A DNA stretch of 64,000 nucleotides from Mariniphaga sp. Its GTDB lineage: Bacteria > Bacteroidota > Bacteroidia > Bacteroidales > Prolixibacteraceae. How positions within the stretch are numbered: the stretch's first letter is position 1; every line of letters begins with the position of its first letter. The position numbers and the translations under genes are program-made. The stretch spans positions 186,001 to 250,000 of the forward strand of contig JAGXGA010000029.1 of assembly GCA_024636975.1 (NCBI GenBank), in the 5' to 3' direction. This document shows positions 44,060 through 54,233 of this stretch, piece after piece. The notes under the pieces were generated by a model, which did no database searches, was not told the DNA's origin, and was given only the letters and a program-made list of their open reading frames with translations.

Positions 44060-46231
44060 ATGAAGTCCATTATTCTGTATTTGTTAATATTTTCAGGAGT
44101 GCTGGCGCAGGCCAAAGCAAATGAAAAGGTGAAAAACGATACCATAAGTGACACCTTCAACAAAGATTTCGTATATAATGTAAAAAAAGCCGCCGGAGCA
44201 ATTCAAATTGACGGTACTCTTGACGAAGACGACTGGCATGATGCACAAAAAGCCGCCCCTTTTTTCCTGGTTCTTCCAATCGATACAGGTTATCCGCAAC
44301 TTCAGTCGGAAGTAATGTTAACCTACGATGACAAAGCGCTTTATATGGCGTTTGTTTTTTACGATACCACTCCGGGTAAGCGAATTATGGAATCCTTCCG
44401 GCGTGATTTTAATTTTGGAAATAACGATAACTTCCTCTCCTTTTTCGATACTTTTCTCGACCAAACCAACGGCTTTTCCTTTGGAATATCAGCTTCAGGA
44501 GCCAAATGGGACGGTACCATGAGCAAGGGCTCAGCGGTAAATCTTGACTGGGACGCCAAATGGGAATCGGAAACAGAGCACCATGATGATCGATGGGTAT
44601 CAGAAATGCGTATCCCATTTAAATCGATAAGGTATCCTTCAGGGGGTCAGCGGTGGAATGTCAACTTCAGCAGGCTGGATATAAAAACCAATGAGAAATC
44701 GAGCTGGGCGCCCGTACCAAGGCAGTTTCCCACTGCATCGCTTGCCTATACCGGGGTGATGCGATTCGATGAGCCTTTGCCAAAATCATCCGTACAATTT
44801 TCGCTTATCCCATATCTTTACGGCAGCTTTGCCAATGATTACGAAGCAGGTACCGGTGCAGAATATCAAAAAGATTTTGGATTTGATGCCAAAGTGGGCA
44901 TATCTTCATCAATGAACCTCGACCTGACATACAATCCTGATTTTGCGCAGGTTGAAGTAGATCAGCAGGTAACCAATATCGACCGTTTCGAGTTGTTTTT
45001 TCCTGAAAAGCGTCAGTTTTTTCTCGAGAACAGTGATCTTTTTTCCGGGTTTGGATATAACAATGTTACTCCTTTTTTCTCCCGGCGCATCGGACTTGAT
45101 GCTCCGGTATTGGCAGGTGCCCGGCTAAGCGGAAAAATTGGCAACGACTGGCGCATTGGATTTATGAACATGACTACGCAGGAAACAAGTAACTACCTTG
45201 CACGCAATTTTTCAGTTGCTTCGGTTCAAAAAAAGGTGTTTGCACGCTCCAATATTGGTTTTATATTCGTTAACAAGGAATACCTAAGTCAACCCGACAG
45301 TGTGGAATTGTTTAACAGGGTGGCAGGAATTGATTATAACCTGGCAAGCAGTAACAACTTCTGGACCGGGAAATTATTCTACCACCGGTCATTTCAACCT
45401 GGTAACCCCGACAGGCAATATGCCCAGGGCGCTAATCTTGGATATAGAAGAAAAAATATCCAGGTAACTTTATCCCAAACATCGGTAGGAGAAAATTATC
45501 TTGCAGAAACCGGATTTGTCCGTCGCAAGGGTTATAATTTTCTTGGTCCGGAAATTACGTACCTTTTTGTGCCAAATAAAAAGGTTGTAAGCCATGGCCC
45601 TTCTGTGCAGCTGGATAATTATTTCACACCCAATTACAATAAAATAGAACATGAAAACACATACAGTTACCAGCTTGAGTTTCAAAACCGGTCGATCCTG
45701 AATTTTGGATATCAGGATCTATTCATTGAACTGGAAAATGATTTTGATCCAACCCATATAAGCGGTCAGTTTCTCCCTGCAGGCAGCAGGCATAACTTTG
45801 GAGGTGCATTTGTAAATTTCTCTTCTTCCCCAAAACAGATGTTCAAATGGAATGCAGAGGCTGTTAAAGGTACCTTTTACAATGGCGATATTCAGTATGT
45901 GCAGGGTCAGGTTGGGTACCGTTTCCAGCCCTACATTAATTTTGCACTTAACTTTAATTATACCGACATTCATTTGCCATTGCCATTTGAACGTACCGGA
46001 TTTTGGTTAGTGGGACCAAAACTTGATGTGACTTTTTCGGAAAACATATTCTGGACAACCTTCGTCCAATACAACGAGCAAATTGATAATATGAATGTTA
46101 ATATGCGTTTCCAGTGGAGGTATCAGCCGGTTTCTGACTTCTTCCTGGTTTATACCGACAATTACATTCCCGGAAGCTGGAATTCGCGAAACAGGGCATT
46201 GGTTCTGAAAATTACATACTGGTTGAATTGA
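44060..46231 (+). CDS. DUF5916 outer-membrane-type protein with N-terminal CBM9-like domain
   Basis: The 723-residue protein starts at ATG 44060, one codon after a TTG in the same frame. A signal peptide (LYLLIFSGVLAQAKA) precedes a CBM9-like beta-sandwich (about 35-225: IQIDGTLDEDDWHDAQKAAPF, EMRIPFKSIRYPSG). The remainder is the DUF5916 region, rich in alternating aromatic beta strands (FFPEKRQFFLENSDLFSGFG, then many strands to a final aromatic-rich segment), consistent with an outer-membrane barrel. Role unknown. It follows the sulfatase but has its own promoter. Confidence 0.85.
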   Translation: MKSIILYLLIFSGVLAQAKANEKVKNDTISDTFNKDFVYNVKKAAGAIQIDGTLDEDDWHDAQKAAPFFLVLPIDTGYPQLQSEVMLTYDDKALYMAFVFYDTTPGKRIMESFRRDFNFGNNDNFLSFFDTFLDQTNGFSFGISASGAKWDGTMSKGSAVNLDWDAKWESETEHHDDRWVSEMRIPFKSIRYPSGGQRWNVNFSRLDIKTNEKSSWAPVPRQFPTASLAYTGVMRFDEPLPKSSVQFSLIPYLYGSFANDYEAGTGAEYQKDFGFDAKVGISSSMNLDLTYNPDFAQVEVDQQVTNIDRFELFFPEKRQFFLENSDLFSGFGYNNVTPFFSRRIGLDAPVLAGARLSGKIGNDWRIGFMNMTTQETSNYLARNFSVASVQKKVFARSNIGFIFVNKEYLSQPDSVELFNRVAGIDYNLASSNNFWTGKLFYHRSFQPGNPDRQYAQGANLGYRRKNIQVTLSQTSVGENYLAETGFVRRKGYNFLGPEITYLFVPNKKVVSHGPSVQLDNYFTPNYNKIEHENTYSYQLEFQNRSILNFGYQDLFIELENDFDPTHISGQFLPAGSRHNFGGAFVNFSSSPKQMFKWNAEAVKGTFYNGDIQYVQGQVGYRFQPYINFALNFNYTDIHLPLPFERTGFWLVGPKLDVTFSENIFWTTFVQYNEQIDNMNVNMRFQWRYQPVSDFFLVYTDNYIPGSWNSRNRALVLKITYWLN

Positions 46232-46302
46232 TAAATAATTTTATCAAAATGTTAAACCGTTATCACACCGTATTTTAATTTTTAATCATTGATTAATTAC
46301 AT

Positions 46303-46310
46303 TAACTTTG
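46303..46310 (+). promoter_or_regulatory. -7 element TAACTTTG upstream of mdh
   Basis: TAACTTTG matches TAnnTTTG, 65 bases before the mdh ATG. No TTG lies at the usual distance upstream, so support is partial. Confidence 0.45.
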
Positions 46311-46374
46311 GACTTCCAAAAAAAAAATGGAATATTTTTTATAGTTTATAAATTGTAACAAATTCATATTCAAA

Positions 46375-47310
46375 ATGAAAGTAACAGTAGTTGGAGCCGG
46401 AAACGTAGGAGCAACCTGTGCACAGGTGATTGCACAGAAAAACATTGTTAAGGAAGTGGTTCTGGTCGATATTAAAGAAGGCATTTCTGAAGGCAAAGCG
46501 CTTGATCTATGGCAAACTTCCCCGGTTAATTATTACAATACAAGGTTGACCGGATCAACCAACGACTATTCCAAAACTGCCGGTTCGGAAGTAGTAGTTA
46601 TAACCTCAGGGGTTCCGCGTAAACCCGGCATGAGTCGTGATGATCTTATTTCAATTAATGCAGGCATTGTTAAAAGTGTTACAGAAAATGTAATAAAATA
46701 CTCGCCCAAAGCAAAAATTATTATTGTTTCCAATCCGCTTGATGTAATGACTTATGCTGCATATGTGACAGCTAAAAAACCCAAAAATGAAGTTATGGGT
46801 ATGGCAGGAATTTTGGATACAGCCCGGTACCGTGCTTTCCTTGCCGAAGCGCTCGATGTATCTCCGCTCGATATCCAGGCTTTACTGATGGGCGGGCATG
46901 GCGACACAATGGTTCCGCTTCCCCGTTACACCACTGTTTCCGGAATTCCGGTTACCGAACTGATTGATAAAAAAACACTTGATGCCATTGTTGATCGCAC
47001 TAAAAAAGGTGGTGGTGAACTTGTAAACCTGATGGGAACTTCTGCATGGTATGCACCGGGTTCGGCTGCAGCACAAATGGTGGAAGCAATTGTAATGGAC
47101 CAAAAACGTATTTTCCCCTGTTGCGTGAAGCTGGAAGGTGAGTACGGTATAAATGATATGTTTGTTGGAACACCGGTTAAGCTGGGAAAAAATGGGGTGG
47201 AACAGGTAATTGAAGTAGCATTGAATGATGAAGAAAAACAACTGTTACACGATTCAGCCAATGCTGTTAAAGGTGTTATGGACGTTCTTGATGGAATGAA
47301 CATCTTGTAA
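46375..47310 (+). CDS. mdh: Malate dehydrogenase
   Basis: The 311-residue enzyme interconverts malate and oxaloacetate with NAD in the TCA cycle. The Rossmann motif GAGNVGATCA is at 7-16 and VLVDIKEG holds the NAD-selecting aspartate. Substrate residues appear in PRKPGMSRDDL, VSNPLDVMTY and the catalytic MGGHGDTMVPL. The malate-type arginine pattern (RKPGMSR) argues against lactate dehydrogenase. Length is typical. A clear terminator follows. Confidence 0.96.
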   Translation: MKVTVVGAGNVGATCAQVIAQKNIVKEVVLVDIKEGISEGKALDLWQTSPVNYYNTRLTGSTNDYSKTAGSEVVVITSGVPRKPGMSRDDLISINAGIVKSVTENVIKYSPKAKIIIVSNPLDVMTYAAYVTAKKPKNEVMGMAGILDTARYRAFLAEALDVSPLDIQALLMGGHGDTMVPLPRYTTVSGIPVTELIDKKTLDAIVDRTKKGGGELVNLMGTSAWYAPGSAAAQMVEAIVMDQKRIFPCCVKLEGEYGINDMFVGTPVKLGKNGVEQVIEVALNDEEKQLLHDSANAVKGVMDVLDGMNIL

Positions 47311-47370
47311 TTCATTTGCTTGTGCCATTTTGCAGGCATCTGATAAAGAAATTTAAAATACGGATATTTA

Positions 47371-47406
47371 AGACGGCTGATTCTCAAAAATCAGCCGTTT
47401 TTTCAT
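47371..47406 (+). terminator. Terminator after mdh
   Basis: ACGGCTGATT (47373-47382) pairs with AATCAGCCGT (47389-47398), followed by TTTTTTC. It ends 13 bases before the next start codon. Confidence 0.9.
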
Positions 47407-47418
47407 TTTATTTGACAA

Positions 47419-47853
47419 ATGAAACTTAAAACAGAGCTGCAATTAATTGAATTGGAAGATGATAATTTTCATCTGGTAGCTTCCTCAATTTTCAATAGAG
47501 ATGTAAGTGGTTATTGGATCGTCGACACAGGTGCATCCAAAACGGTTTTCGACCTTAACCTGAAAGATCTGTATAAATCAGCCGGAGAAGAAACTGACCA
47601 GGTACATACTGCTGGCATAGGAGAAAAGCCCATCCAAACTGCCATTGGAATAATTGATTCTTTTACGTTGGGAAAGTTAACTGTTGAAAACCTTCGGGTG
47701 GCTTTGCTCGACCTTTCACACATCAACAGATTCTATTCGCAGGCTGCCGGCATACAAATCTGCGGATTGCTTGGAAGCGACTTTTTAATGAAATACAGTG
47801 CCGTGATTGATTACAAAAAGAAACTAATGATCCTGCAATCAAAAAAATCATAG
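47419..47853 (+). CDS. Retropepsin-like aspartic protease-fold protein
   Basis: The 144-residue protein has the clan AA motif VDTGASKTVFD with D36-T-G-A39 and a later LLGSDFLMKYSAVIDY, as in bacterial retropepsin-like proteins. Such proteins would need to dimerise to form an active site. There is no signal peptide. Physiological substrate is unknown. Its start lies just after the mdh terminator. Confidence 0.8.
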   Translation: MKLKTELQLIELEDDNFHLVASSIFNRDVSGYWIVDTGASKTVFDLNLKDLYKSAGEETDQVHTAGIGEKPIQTAIGIIDSFTLGKLTVENLRVALLDLSHINRFYSQAAGIQICGLLGSDFLMKYSAVIDYKKKLMILQSKKS

Positions 47854-47952
47854 ATAATTTTTTAATCTTCTCCATCAGATCAGCTGATTATGTAACTGGA
47901 ACCGCCATACTATTCAATAATAGTATTCGTAGATTTTTCATGATTTATACTA

Positions 47953-47982
47953 TTGGAAACCTGAACTATTTAGGTATATTTG
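47953..47982 (+). promoter_or_regulatory. Promoter TTG-N19-TATATTTG before a small membrane-protein gene
   Basis: TTG (47953-47955), 19 bases, TATATTTG (47975-47982) fully matches the consensus, and the ATG follows at 48004, giving a leader of about 15 bases. Confidence 0.75.
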
Positions 47983-48003
47983 CCCCGCTTTAATGAAAAA
48001 AAC

Positions 48004-48411
48004 ATGAAGTTCAAAATACATATAACAAGAAGGTTGGTATTTCAACTGGTGCTCTTTTCTGCACTGGCTGGTGTTACCATGCTTGTCGATTATTATTTTG
48101 AAAATCATCCCGGCACATTTGAAGAATTTCAGACAAGCAGCGAAGAACCTGAAAAAGAACAAGGAGTAGTATACCTGTTTTCACAAACCAGTAACATAAC
48201 GGCCAAATCTCCGGTCCAGAAATTACCCCTCAGGAAGCTACTTGCCCAGGCACACGACAAATACGTGCAGAAGTGTCATCAGTCGCGGAACCATCAGGCA
48301 TTCAAAGCTGAAAACAATGTTCCCCGCAAGCCATTCTATTTTTCATGTTCCAATCTTCTTTTCAGGCATTATTACTTTGCCCGACCCGATGACGAACCAC
48401 TGGTTTCTTAA
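48004..48411 (+). CDS. Unknown small membrane-anchored protein
   Basis: The 135-residue product starts at ATG 48004; an earlier in-frame ATG at 47980 lies inside the promoter and is unlikely. One membrane segment (LVFQLVLFSALAGVTMLVDYYF) is followed by an acidic stretch and a basic tail with H and C (YVQKCHQSRNHQAF). No family is recognised. A good promoter supports the call. Confidence 0.65.
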   Translation: MKFKIHITRRLVFQLVLFSALAGVTMLVDYYFENHPGTFEEFQTSSEEPEKEQGVVYLFSQTSNITAKSPVQKLPLRKLLAQAHDKYVQKCHQSRNHQAFKAENNVPRKPFYFSCSNLLFRHYYFARPDDEPLVS

Positions 48412-48517
48412 TTTTTCTTTTTCCCTTAAAGGAAGAAGAGAATAAAACTTTTATCACCCTTTTTTTCGATTTCAATTTTTTAAATTCAAATAACAACATT
48501 TTAAAAACTATAATCAC

Positions 48518-51500
48518 ATGCAAAACAAAGGTGCAATTTTAACATTTGCCATCCTGCTTGCTGCTGTTTGTTTGTATCAGCTTTCATTTACATTCGTGGC
48601 ACGACAGGTTGAAAACAGGGCTGAGAAATATGCCCAGGGAGATCCAGCAAGGGAATTTAATTATCTTGATTCCATATCAGGAGAAGTTGTTTACAACTTT
48701 CTTGGCCTGAAACAATTCACCTACAAAGAGGTAAGGGAACAGGAAATAAATCTTGGTCTCGACCTCAAAGGTGGTATGAACGTTACGTTGGAAGTGCAGG
48801 TAGAAGAGTTGATAAGAGCATTATCGAATTATAACAACGACTCTACCTTTAATGCTGCTTTATCAAGGGCGAAAGCAATGCAAAAAGGCAGCCAGGAAGA
48901 TTTTGTAACATTGTTCGGCCGTGCATTCGATGAGGTTGATCCTAATGCAAGGCTTGCATCAATTTTCTTAACGCTTGATTTGCGTGATCGCATCAATATC
49001 AACTCCACCAACTCAGAGGTGCTCGAAGTAATTCGGGAAGAAACTGATGCTGCTATTGATAATGCGTTCAACATTATTCGTACACGTATCGACCGTTTTG
49101 GTGTGGCGCAGCCAAACATCCAGCAATTGCAAACAAAAGGACGGATTTTGGTTGAGTTACCCGGTGTAAAAGACCAGAGCAGGGTTCGTACGCTGTTACA
49201 GGGAACTGCAATGCTGGAATTCTGGGAAACATACGAGAACCAGGAGGTATATCCCTATTTGCTGGAAGCCAACCAGCGGCTGGTGGAATTACAGGCTGCT
49301 TCGGGTGAAACAACAACTGAAAGCAGTGCAGAAGAAACCAACGGTGATGAAGTGCAGGATGCAGATACTACTGCAGCTGATGAATCTGCTGAAGAGGTAA
49401 GTTCACTTTTATCGGAACTTGAAGCCGGCTCTGCAGATGATACAACCGGGACAGGAATTGATAATATGGCTGATTTCCAAAAAGAGTTTCCGCTGTTTGC
49501 TGTATTAAATCCAAGTACCGATCAGTCGGGACAATTGTTTCAGGGACCTGCCATCGGAATAGCCCATTCAAGAGATACTGCAAAGGTAAATGAGTATCTG
49601 AACAGGGAGCAAATAAGAAATATTTTCCCGCGCGACATTAAATTTCGCTGGACAGCCAATTCAATGGATGTTGAAGGAAATTATTTCCGCCTGATTGCCC
49701 TTAAAGCTGGCACACGCGATGGCCGAGCCCCGCTCGATGGAGATGTAATTACTGATGCACGGCAGGATTTTGACCAATTCGGGGCTAATCCTGAAGTATC
49801 AATGACAATGAACAGTGAAGGGGCTAAAACATGGCAACGACTTACAAAAGAAAACATCGGCAAATCAATTGCCATTGTACTTGATAATTACGTTCGTTCA
49901 TTCCCGACTGTCCAGAATGAAATTTCGGGAGGACGTTCAAGCATTACCGGGCTGGAAAGTATTGAAGAGGCAAAAGACCTTGCCAACATTCTGAAGTCAG
50001 GTAAAATGCCTGCTCCTGCACATATCATACAGGAAGAAGTAGTAGGGCCGTCATTAGGTCAGGAAGCCATCAGCAGCGGTTTCTATTCATTTATGATCGC
50101 ATTTGCACTGGTTTTGATCTACATGTTGTTTTTCTACAGCCGCAATGCTGGTCTTTCGGCCAATGTTGCACTTATCGCAAACATGTTCTTTATTATCGGA
50201 ATTCTGGCTTCATTGGGAGCAACACTTACTTTACCCGGTATCGCAGGTATCGTTCTTACCATTGGTATGTCGGTTGATGCCAACGTGCTGATTTATGAAA
50301 GGGTTCAGGAAGAGTTACGCGCCGGAAAGGGAATTAAGCTGGCTATTTCAGATGGTTATAAAAATGCCTATTCGGCCATTATCGATGGTCAGGTAACTAC
50401 ACTGCTAACCGGTATCGTGCTGTATGTATTTGGATCAGGTCCTATCAAAGGTTTTGCAACTACCTTGATCATAGGTATCCTAACTTCATTATTCAGTGCA
50501 ATTTTCATTACCCGTTTGATTTTTGAATGGAAACTTAAGCGTACAAAAATTATTCATTTCACAACAAAATTAACTGAAAACTGGCTGCAGCATACTTCAA
50601 TTAAATTCCTTGAAAAAAGGAAAGTAGCCTACATTGTATCAGGAGCATTAATCATTCTGTCAATTGCTTCGCTTACATTCAGGGGATTAAACTACGGGAT
50701 CGACTTCAGAGGAGGGCGTACTTATGTAGTGCGCTTGGCAGAGGATGTGCAGGTTGCTGATGTTCAGTCGGCTTTGGCTGCATCTTTTGGAGAAATGCCT
50801 GAAGTTAAAACCTTTGGCGGCAATAACCAGATTCGTATTACAACAACCTATAAAATCGAGGACGATAGCGAAAATGTGGATGATGAAGTGGAACAACTGC
50901 TTATGCAGGGGCTGAAAGATGCCAATGTTCTTGACGATAATGTTTCACTTGAGGAATTTACAAACGACTATCAGCTTAGTTCCCAGAAAGTGGGTCCGAC
51001 TATTTCCGATGACATCCGAAAAGATTCGGTAATTGCCATCAGCTTTGCGTTAATAATCATATTCCTATACATTCTTGTAAGGTTTACCAACTGGCAATAC
51101 GGACTGGGAGCAGTTGCTGCCATTGCACACGATGCACTTATTGTACTTGGTATCTTCTCGTTGCTTTACAATGTTTTGCCGTTCTCACTCGAAATCGATC
51201 AGGCATTCATTGCGGCCATTCTTACTGTACTGGGTTATTCAATTAACGATACAGTGGTGGTTTTCGACCGTATACGCGAATACCTGAAAATTCATCCAAA
51301 GCGTAAACGTGAACAAAACGTAGATGAAGCTGTCAACAGTACGCTTCGCCGGACCTTCAGCACATCGCTTTCAACGTTTGTGGTATTGCTGGCAATCTTC
51401 CTGTTCGGCGGTGCAACCATTCGTGGATTCACATTTGCGCTGCTGGTAGGTGTTGTGGTAGGTACTTATTCCTCAATTTTTATAGCTACACCAATTGCTT

Positions 51501-51550
51501 ACGATTTCCAGAAGAAACTGGCCAAGGTAGTTGCTAAAAATAAAAGCTAG
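48518..51550 (+). CDS. secDF: Protein translocase subunit SecDF (SecD-SecF fusion)
   Basis: The 1010-residue inner-membrane protein uses the proton gradient to help pull secreted proteins out of SecYEG. The SecD half has GLDLKGGMNVTLEVQVEEL and, after a large periplasmic P1 region, six membrane helices with SVDANVLIYERVQEEL. The SecF half begins near GLNYGIDFRGGRTYVV and ends with GYSINDTVVVFDRIREYL. The P1 region contains an acidic low-complexity insertion (about 265-320, rich in T, E, D and S), common in Bacteroidota. The fused form is typical of this phylum. Confidence 0.97.
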   Translation: MQNKGAILTFAILLAAVCLYQLSFTFVARQVENRAEKYAQGDPAREFNYLDSISGEVVYNFLGLKQFTYKEVREQEINLGLDLKGGMNVTLEVQVEELIRALSNYNNDSTFNAALSRAKAMQKGSQEDFVTLFGRAFDEVDPNARLASIFLTLDLRDRININSTNSEVLEVIREETDAAIDNAFNIIRTRIDRFGVAQPNIQQLQTKGRILVELPGVKDQSRVRTLLQGTAMLEFWETYENQEVYPYLLEANQRLVELQAASGETTTESSAEETNGDEVQDADTTAADESAEEVSSLLSELEAGSADDTTGTGIDNMADFQKEFPLFAVLNPSTDQSGQLFQGPAIGIAHSRDTAKVNEYLNREQIRNIFPRDIKFRWTANSMDVEGNYFRLIALKAGTRDGRAPLDGDVITDARQDFDQFGANPEVSMTMNSEGAKTWQRLTKENIGKSIAIVLDNYVRSFPTVQNEISGGRSSITGLESIEEAKDLANILKSGKMPAPAHIIQEEVVGPSLGQEAISSGFYSFMIAFALVLIYMLFFYSRNAGLSANVALIANMFFIIGILASLGATLTLPGIAGIVLTIGMSVDANVLIYERVQEELRAGKGIKLAISDGYKNAYSAIIDGQVTTLLTGIVLYVFGSGPIKGFATTLIIGILTSLFSAIFITRLIFEWKLKRTKIIHFTTKLTENWLQHTSIKFLEKRKVAYIVSGALIILSIASLTFRGLNYGIDFRGGRTYVVRLAEDVQVADVQSALAASFGEMPEVKTFGGNNQIRITTTYKIEDDSENVDDEVEQLLMQGLKDANVLDDNVSLEEFTNDYQLSSQKVGPTISDDIRKDSVIAISFALIIIFLYILVRFTNWQYGLGAVAAIAHDALIVLGIFSLLYNVLPFSLEIDQAFIAAILTVLGYSINDTVVVFDRIREYLKIHPKRKREQNVDEAVNSTLRRTFSTSLSTFVVLLAIFLFGGATIRGFTFALLVGVVVGTYSSIFIATPIAYDFQKKLAKVVAKNKS

Positions 51551-51587
51551 TGAGGAACAGAATTTGTTAAAAAATTCAAAACAAAAT

Positions 51588-51624
51588 ACAGGAAGCCTTG
51601 CTAATGCAAGGCTTCTGTTTTTTT
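51588..51624 (+). terminator. Terminator after secDF
   Basis: AAGCCTTGC (51593-51601) pairs with GCAAGGCTT (51605-51613), extended by ACAG/CTGT around a bulge and followed by TTTTTTT. It lies 38 bases after the stop. Confidence 0.9.
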
Positions 51625-51660
51625 ATTGAAATATCCTGTATAATTGATTAAGTCAATTTG

Positions 51661-51668
51661 TATATTTG
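51661..51668 (+). promoter_or_regulatory. -7 element TATATTTG of the tatA operon
   Basis: TATATTTG fits TAnnTTTG and ends 20 bases before the tatA ATG. The -33 region has no exact TTTG at the usual distance. Confidence 0.55.
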
Positions 51669-51688
51669 TGAACTAATTTTAAAAAAGA

Positions 51689-52081
51689 ATGATCAACCAT
51701 TTAATATTCATTAGCGGAGGGGAAATTGTTTTGGTAATGATGCTTGCATTGCTATTTTTTGGCTCAAAAGCCATTCCCGATATTGCCAAAACGTTAGGTA
51801 AAGGTATGCGGGAATTTAAAAAAGCTACCAATGAAATTCAGCGTGAATTAAATGATCACACCTCCGATATAAAAAGGGACATCAATGAAATGAAATCGAC
51901 GGTTAACAGGGAAACCAACAAAATCAAACATGATTTAAACAATGTATCCTCAACCGTCGAAAAAGAAACAACTAAAATTAAGCAGGACCTTAATGATGCA
52001 GCTACCCTGAAAGAAAAGAAATCAGAGGTTGGCCAGAAAGGAAATGCCAGACCACCGGAAGACAATATCCCAACAGATTGA
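51689..52081 (+). CDS. tatA: Twin-arginine translocase subunit TatA/E-like
   Basis: The 130-residue product has the TatA layout: a short membrane helix ([14 protein letters not shown]), a hinge, and an amphipathic helix ([22 protein letters not shown]). TatA forms the pore for folded proteins in the inner membrane, which fits with the Tat-dependent Gfo/Idh oxidoreductase in this window. The C-terminal 70 residues form an unusually long charged, repeat-like coiled coil ([20 protein letters not shown], then [12 protein letters not shown]). The stop overlaps the lolD start. Confidence 0.87.
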   Translation: MINHLIFISGGEIVLVMMLALLFFGSKAIPDIAKTLGKGMREFKKATNEIQRELNDHTSDIKRDINEMKSTVNRETNKIKHDLNNVSSTVEKETTKIKQDLNDAATLKEKKSEVGQKGNARPPEDNIPTD

Positions 52082-52734
52082 TCAGGACAGAGAACATAAA
52101 GAAGTCATTTGGACAACTGCAGGTCTTAAAAGGAATCGATCTTGAAATTCCTCCGGGGAAAATTTATTCTATAGTGGGGGCAAGTGGAGCAGGAAAAACT
52201 ACACTGCTGCAAATTATAGGTACACTTAGTAAACCTGACGAGGGAGAATTGTTTTATAACGGTAAGAATATTTCTACGCTTTCTGAAAATGAACTGGCTG
52301 TATTCAGGAACCGGGAAATTGGCTTTGTTTTCCAGTTTCACCATTTGCTTCCGGAGTTTACTGCACTTGAGAATGTGGAAATACCGGCATTTATAGCCCG
52401 CCGTTCGAAGAAGGATGCTGAGAAAGAAGCATTGAGACTTCTGGAGTATCTCGGGTTGAAAGATCGGATCCATCATAAGCCATCAGAGCTGTCGGGTGGA
52501 GAAAAACAACGCGTTGCTGTGGCCCGGGCACTTATTAATAAACCTTCGGTGGTGCTGGCAGATGAACCTTCCGGAAACCTCGATTCAGCGAACCGTGAGG
52601 AATTACATGGTTTATTGTTTCAACTGCGCGATGATATCGGGCAAACATTTGTGATTGTTACCCATGATGATCATTTTGCCGATCGTTCGGATAAAATCAT
52701 TCATATAAAAGACGGAATTATTGATGAAGGCTGA
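52078..52734 (+). CDS. lolD: LolD-like lipoprotein-releasing ABC ATPase
   Basis: The 218-residue ATPase has Walker [10 protein letters not shown] near residue 36, the signature [15 protein letters not shown] and Walker [13 protein letters not shown]. It belongs to the LolD/MacB/FtsE group, and its sequence best fits LolD, which powers release of lipoproteins from the inner membrane. The start is TTG at 52078, since no ATG fits the conserved [12 protein letters not shown] beginning, and TTGA overlaps the tatA stop. No LolCE permease is in the window. Confidence 0.85.
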   Translation: MIRTENIKKSFGQLQVLKGIDLEIPPGKIYSIVGASGAGKTTLLQIIGTLSKPDEGELFYNGKNISTLSENELAVFRNREIGFVFQFHHLLPEFTALENVEIPAFIARRSKKDAEKEALRLLEYLGLKDRIHHKPSELSGGEKQRVAVARALINKPSVVLADEPSGNLDSANREELHGLLFQLRDDIGQTFVIVTHDDHFADRSDKIIHIKDGIIDEG

Positions 52735-53512
52735 AAATAAGGCCGACATGAGACTTGCTGAGATCAAATCCTTTCTCGAGGAAAAAACTGATAAATACAA
52801 TCAACCGCAATTTATCGAGACCGATCCAATACAAATTCCAAGGTATTTTTCCCAAAAGGAGGATATTGAAATTTCAGCATTCCTTACTGCAATCATTTCC
52901 TGGGGAAATCGTACCTCAATAATAAAAAATGCAATGCATCTTATGCGGCTAATGGAATTCCGTCCATATGAATTTATAACTCTCGCAACACTACCTGAAT
53001 ACAAAAAGCTTGAGAACTTTACCCACCGAACCTTCAATGGAACCGACTGCATGTATCTTGTTCACTCACTAAAAAATATTTATCTGAACCATGGCGGACT
53101 TCAGAATACAATTGAAAAAGGTTTTATTAAAGATGGTACAGTAAAATCCGCGTTGACAGGGTTACATTCTGCAGTATTTGAATTACCGGGGGAACGAACA
53201 CGTAAACACATAGCAAATGTCGAGCGTGGTGCTTCAGCCAAAAGACTTAACATGTTCCTGCGATGGATGGTGCGAAACGATAAACGGGGGGTAGATTTCG
53301 GCCTGTGGCCTTCGGTACCGCCATCGGCTTTAATGTTGCCACTTGATGTCCATACAGGCAATGTAGCCCGTAAACTTGGTATATTAAACAGAAAGCAAAA
53401 CGATTGGAAAGCAGTGGAAGAAGTAACACAGACACTTCGCACATTTGATCCCGCTGACCCTGTAAAATACGATTTTGCACTCTTTGGACTGGGGATATTT
53501 GAACATTTTTAA
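52724..53512 (+). CDS. TIGR02757 (DUF2400) family protein
   Basis: The 262-residue protein matches the TIGR02757/DUF2400 family, known mainly from Bacteroidota and relatives: [26 protein letters not shown] near residue 40, then [14 protein letters not shown] and [17 protein letters not shown]. The C-terminal half resembles the helix-hairpin-helix glycosylase fold, so binding to DNA or RNA is possible but unproven. The ATG at 52724 overlaps the end of lolD by 11 bases; a later ATG at 52748 is an alternative. Confidence 0.85.
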   Translation: MKAENKADMRLAEIKSFLEEKTDKYNQPQFIETDPIQIPRYFSQKEDIEISAFLTAIISWGNRTSIIKNAMHLMRLMEFRPYEFITLATLPEYKKLENFTHRTFNGTDCMYLVHSLKNIYLNHGGLQNTIEKGFIKDGTVKSALTGLHSAVFELPGERTRKHIANVERGASAKRLNMFLRWMVRNDKRGVDFGLWPSVPPSALMLPLDVHTGNVARKLGILNRKQNDWKAVEEVTQTLRTFDPADPVKYDFALFGLGIFEHF

Positions 53513-53513
53513 A

Positions 53514-54233
53514 ATGGGCAGAAACAATTACTTCCGGTTTAAAAGCTTCACAATCATCCAGGAGCAGGCAGCAATGAAAGTAGGCACCGATGGTGTATTG
53601 CTGGGGGCATGGGCAAATATTGGTTCTGCAGGTACAATTTTGGATGTAGGTACAGGAACAGGACTGATTGCACTTATGATGGCCCAGCGTTCAAACGCAT
53701 ATATAACAGGCATAGAGATTGAGAGCAAGGCAGCAGAAGAGGCCTCCGGAAATGTTTTAAACTCTCCATGGGGCCAGCGAATTAATATTATAAACACCTC
53801 ATTTCAGGATTTTGTAAAAACTCAGCCTGGCCCATTCGATTTGATTATATCCAATCCTCCCTTCTTTGCAAACAGTCAAAAGCCGGGATGTGAAATGCTG
53901 GCCATGGCAAAACACAATCACATGTTGCCCCCGGCTGATCTGATAAAAGGTGCAGCACAGCTTTTAAAAGCTGATGGAAAAATTGCGGTTATTCTTCCGG
54001 CCGATACTAAAGGAATTATTGAAGAGTTAGCTGCAAAAGAGCAGCTGTGCCTGTTACGTAAAACTAAAGTCATGCCAAACAATCTGAAGAAGCCTCACCG
54101 GTATCTTATGGAATTCGGAAAAACAAGTGAAAACATAGTTGAAACTGATGTAATCCTTATCCATAATGATGATGGCCTTGATTATACTCCCCAATACAAG
54201 GCGCTAACAGGTGAGTTCTATCTTAATTTTTAA
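53514..54233 (+). CDS. trmN6: tRNA1(Val) (adenine(37)-N6)-methyltransferase
   Basis: The 239-residue SAM-dependent methyltransferase modifies A37 of tRNA-Val. The start at ATG 53514 comes one base after the upstream stop; the frame is open 13 codons further up inside that gene. The SAM-binding motif LDVGTGTGLIALMMAQ and catalytic NPPFF are clear, with the family opening FRFKSFTIIQEQAAMKVGTDGVLLGAW. Its end overlaps the convergent flavodoxin-domain gene by 4 bases. Confidence 0.92.
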   Translation: MGRNNYFRFKSFTIIQEQAAMKVGTDGVLLGAWANIGSAGTILDVGTGTGLIALMMAQRSNAYITGIEIESKAAEEASGNVLNSPWGQRINIINTSFQDFVKTQPGPFDLIISNPPFFANSQKPGCEMLAMAKHNHMLPPADLIKGAAQLLKADGKIAVILPADTKGIIEELAAKEQLCLLRKTKVMPNNLKKPHRYLMEFGKTSENIVETDVILIHNDDGLDYTPQYKALTGEFYLNF

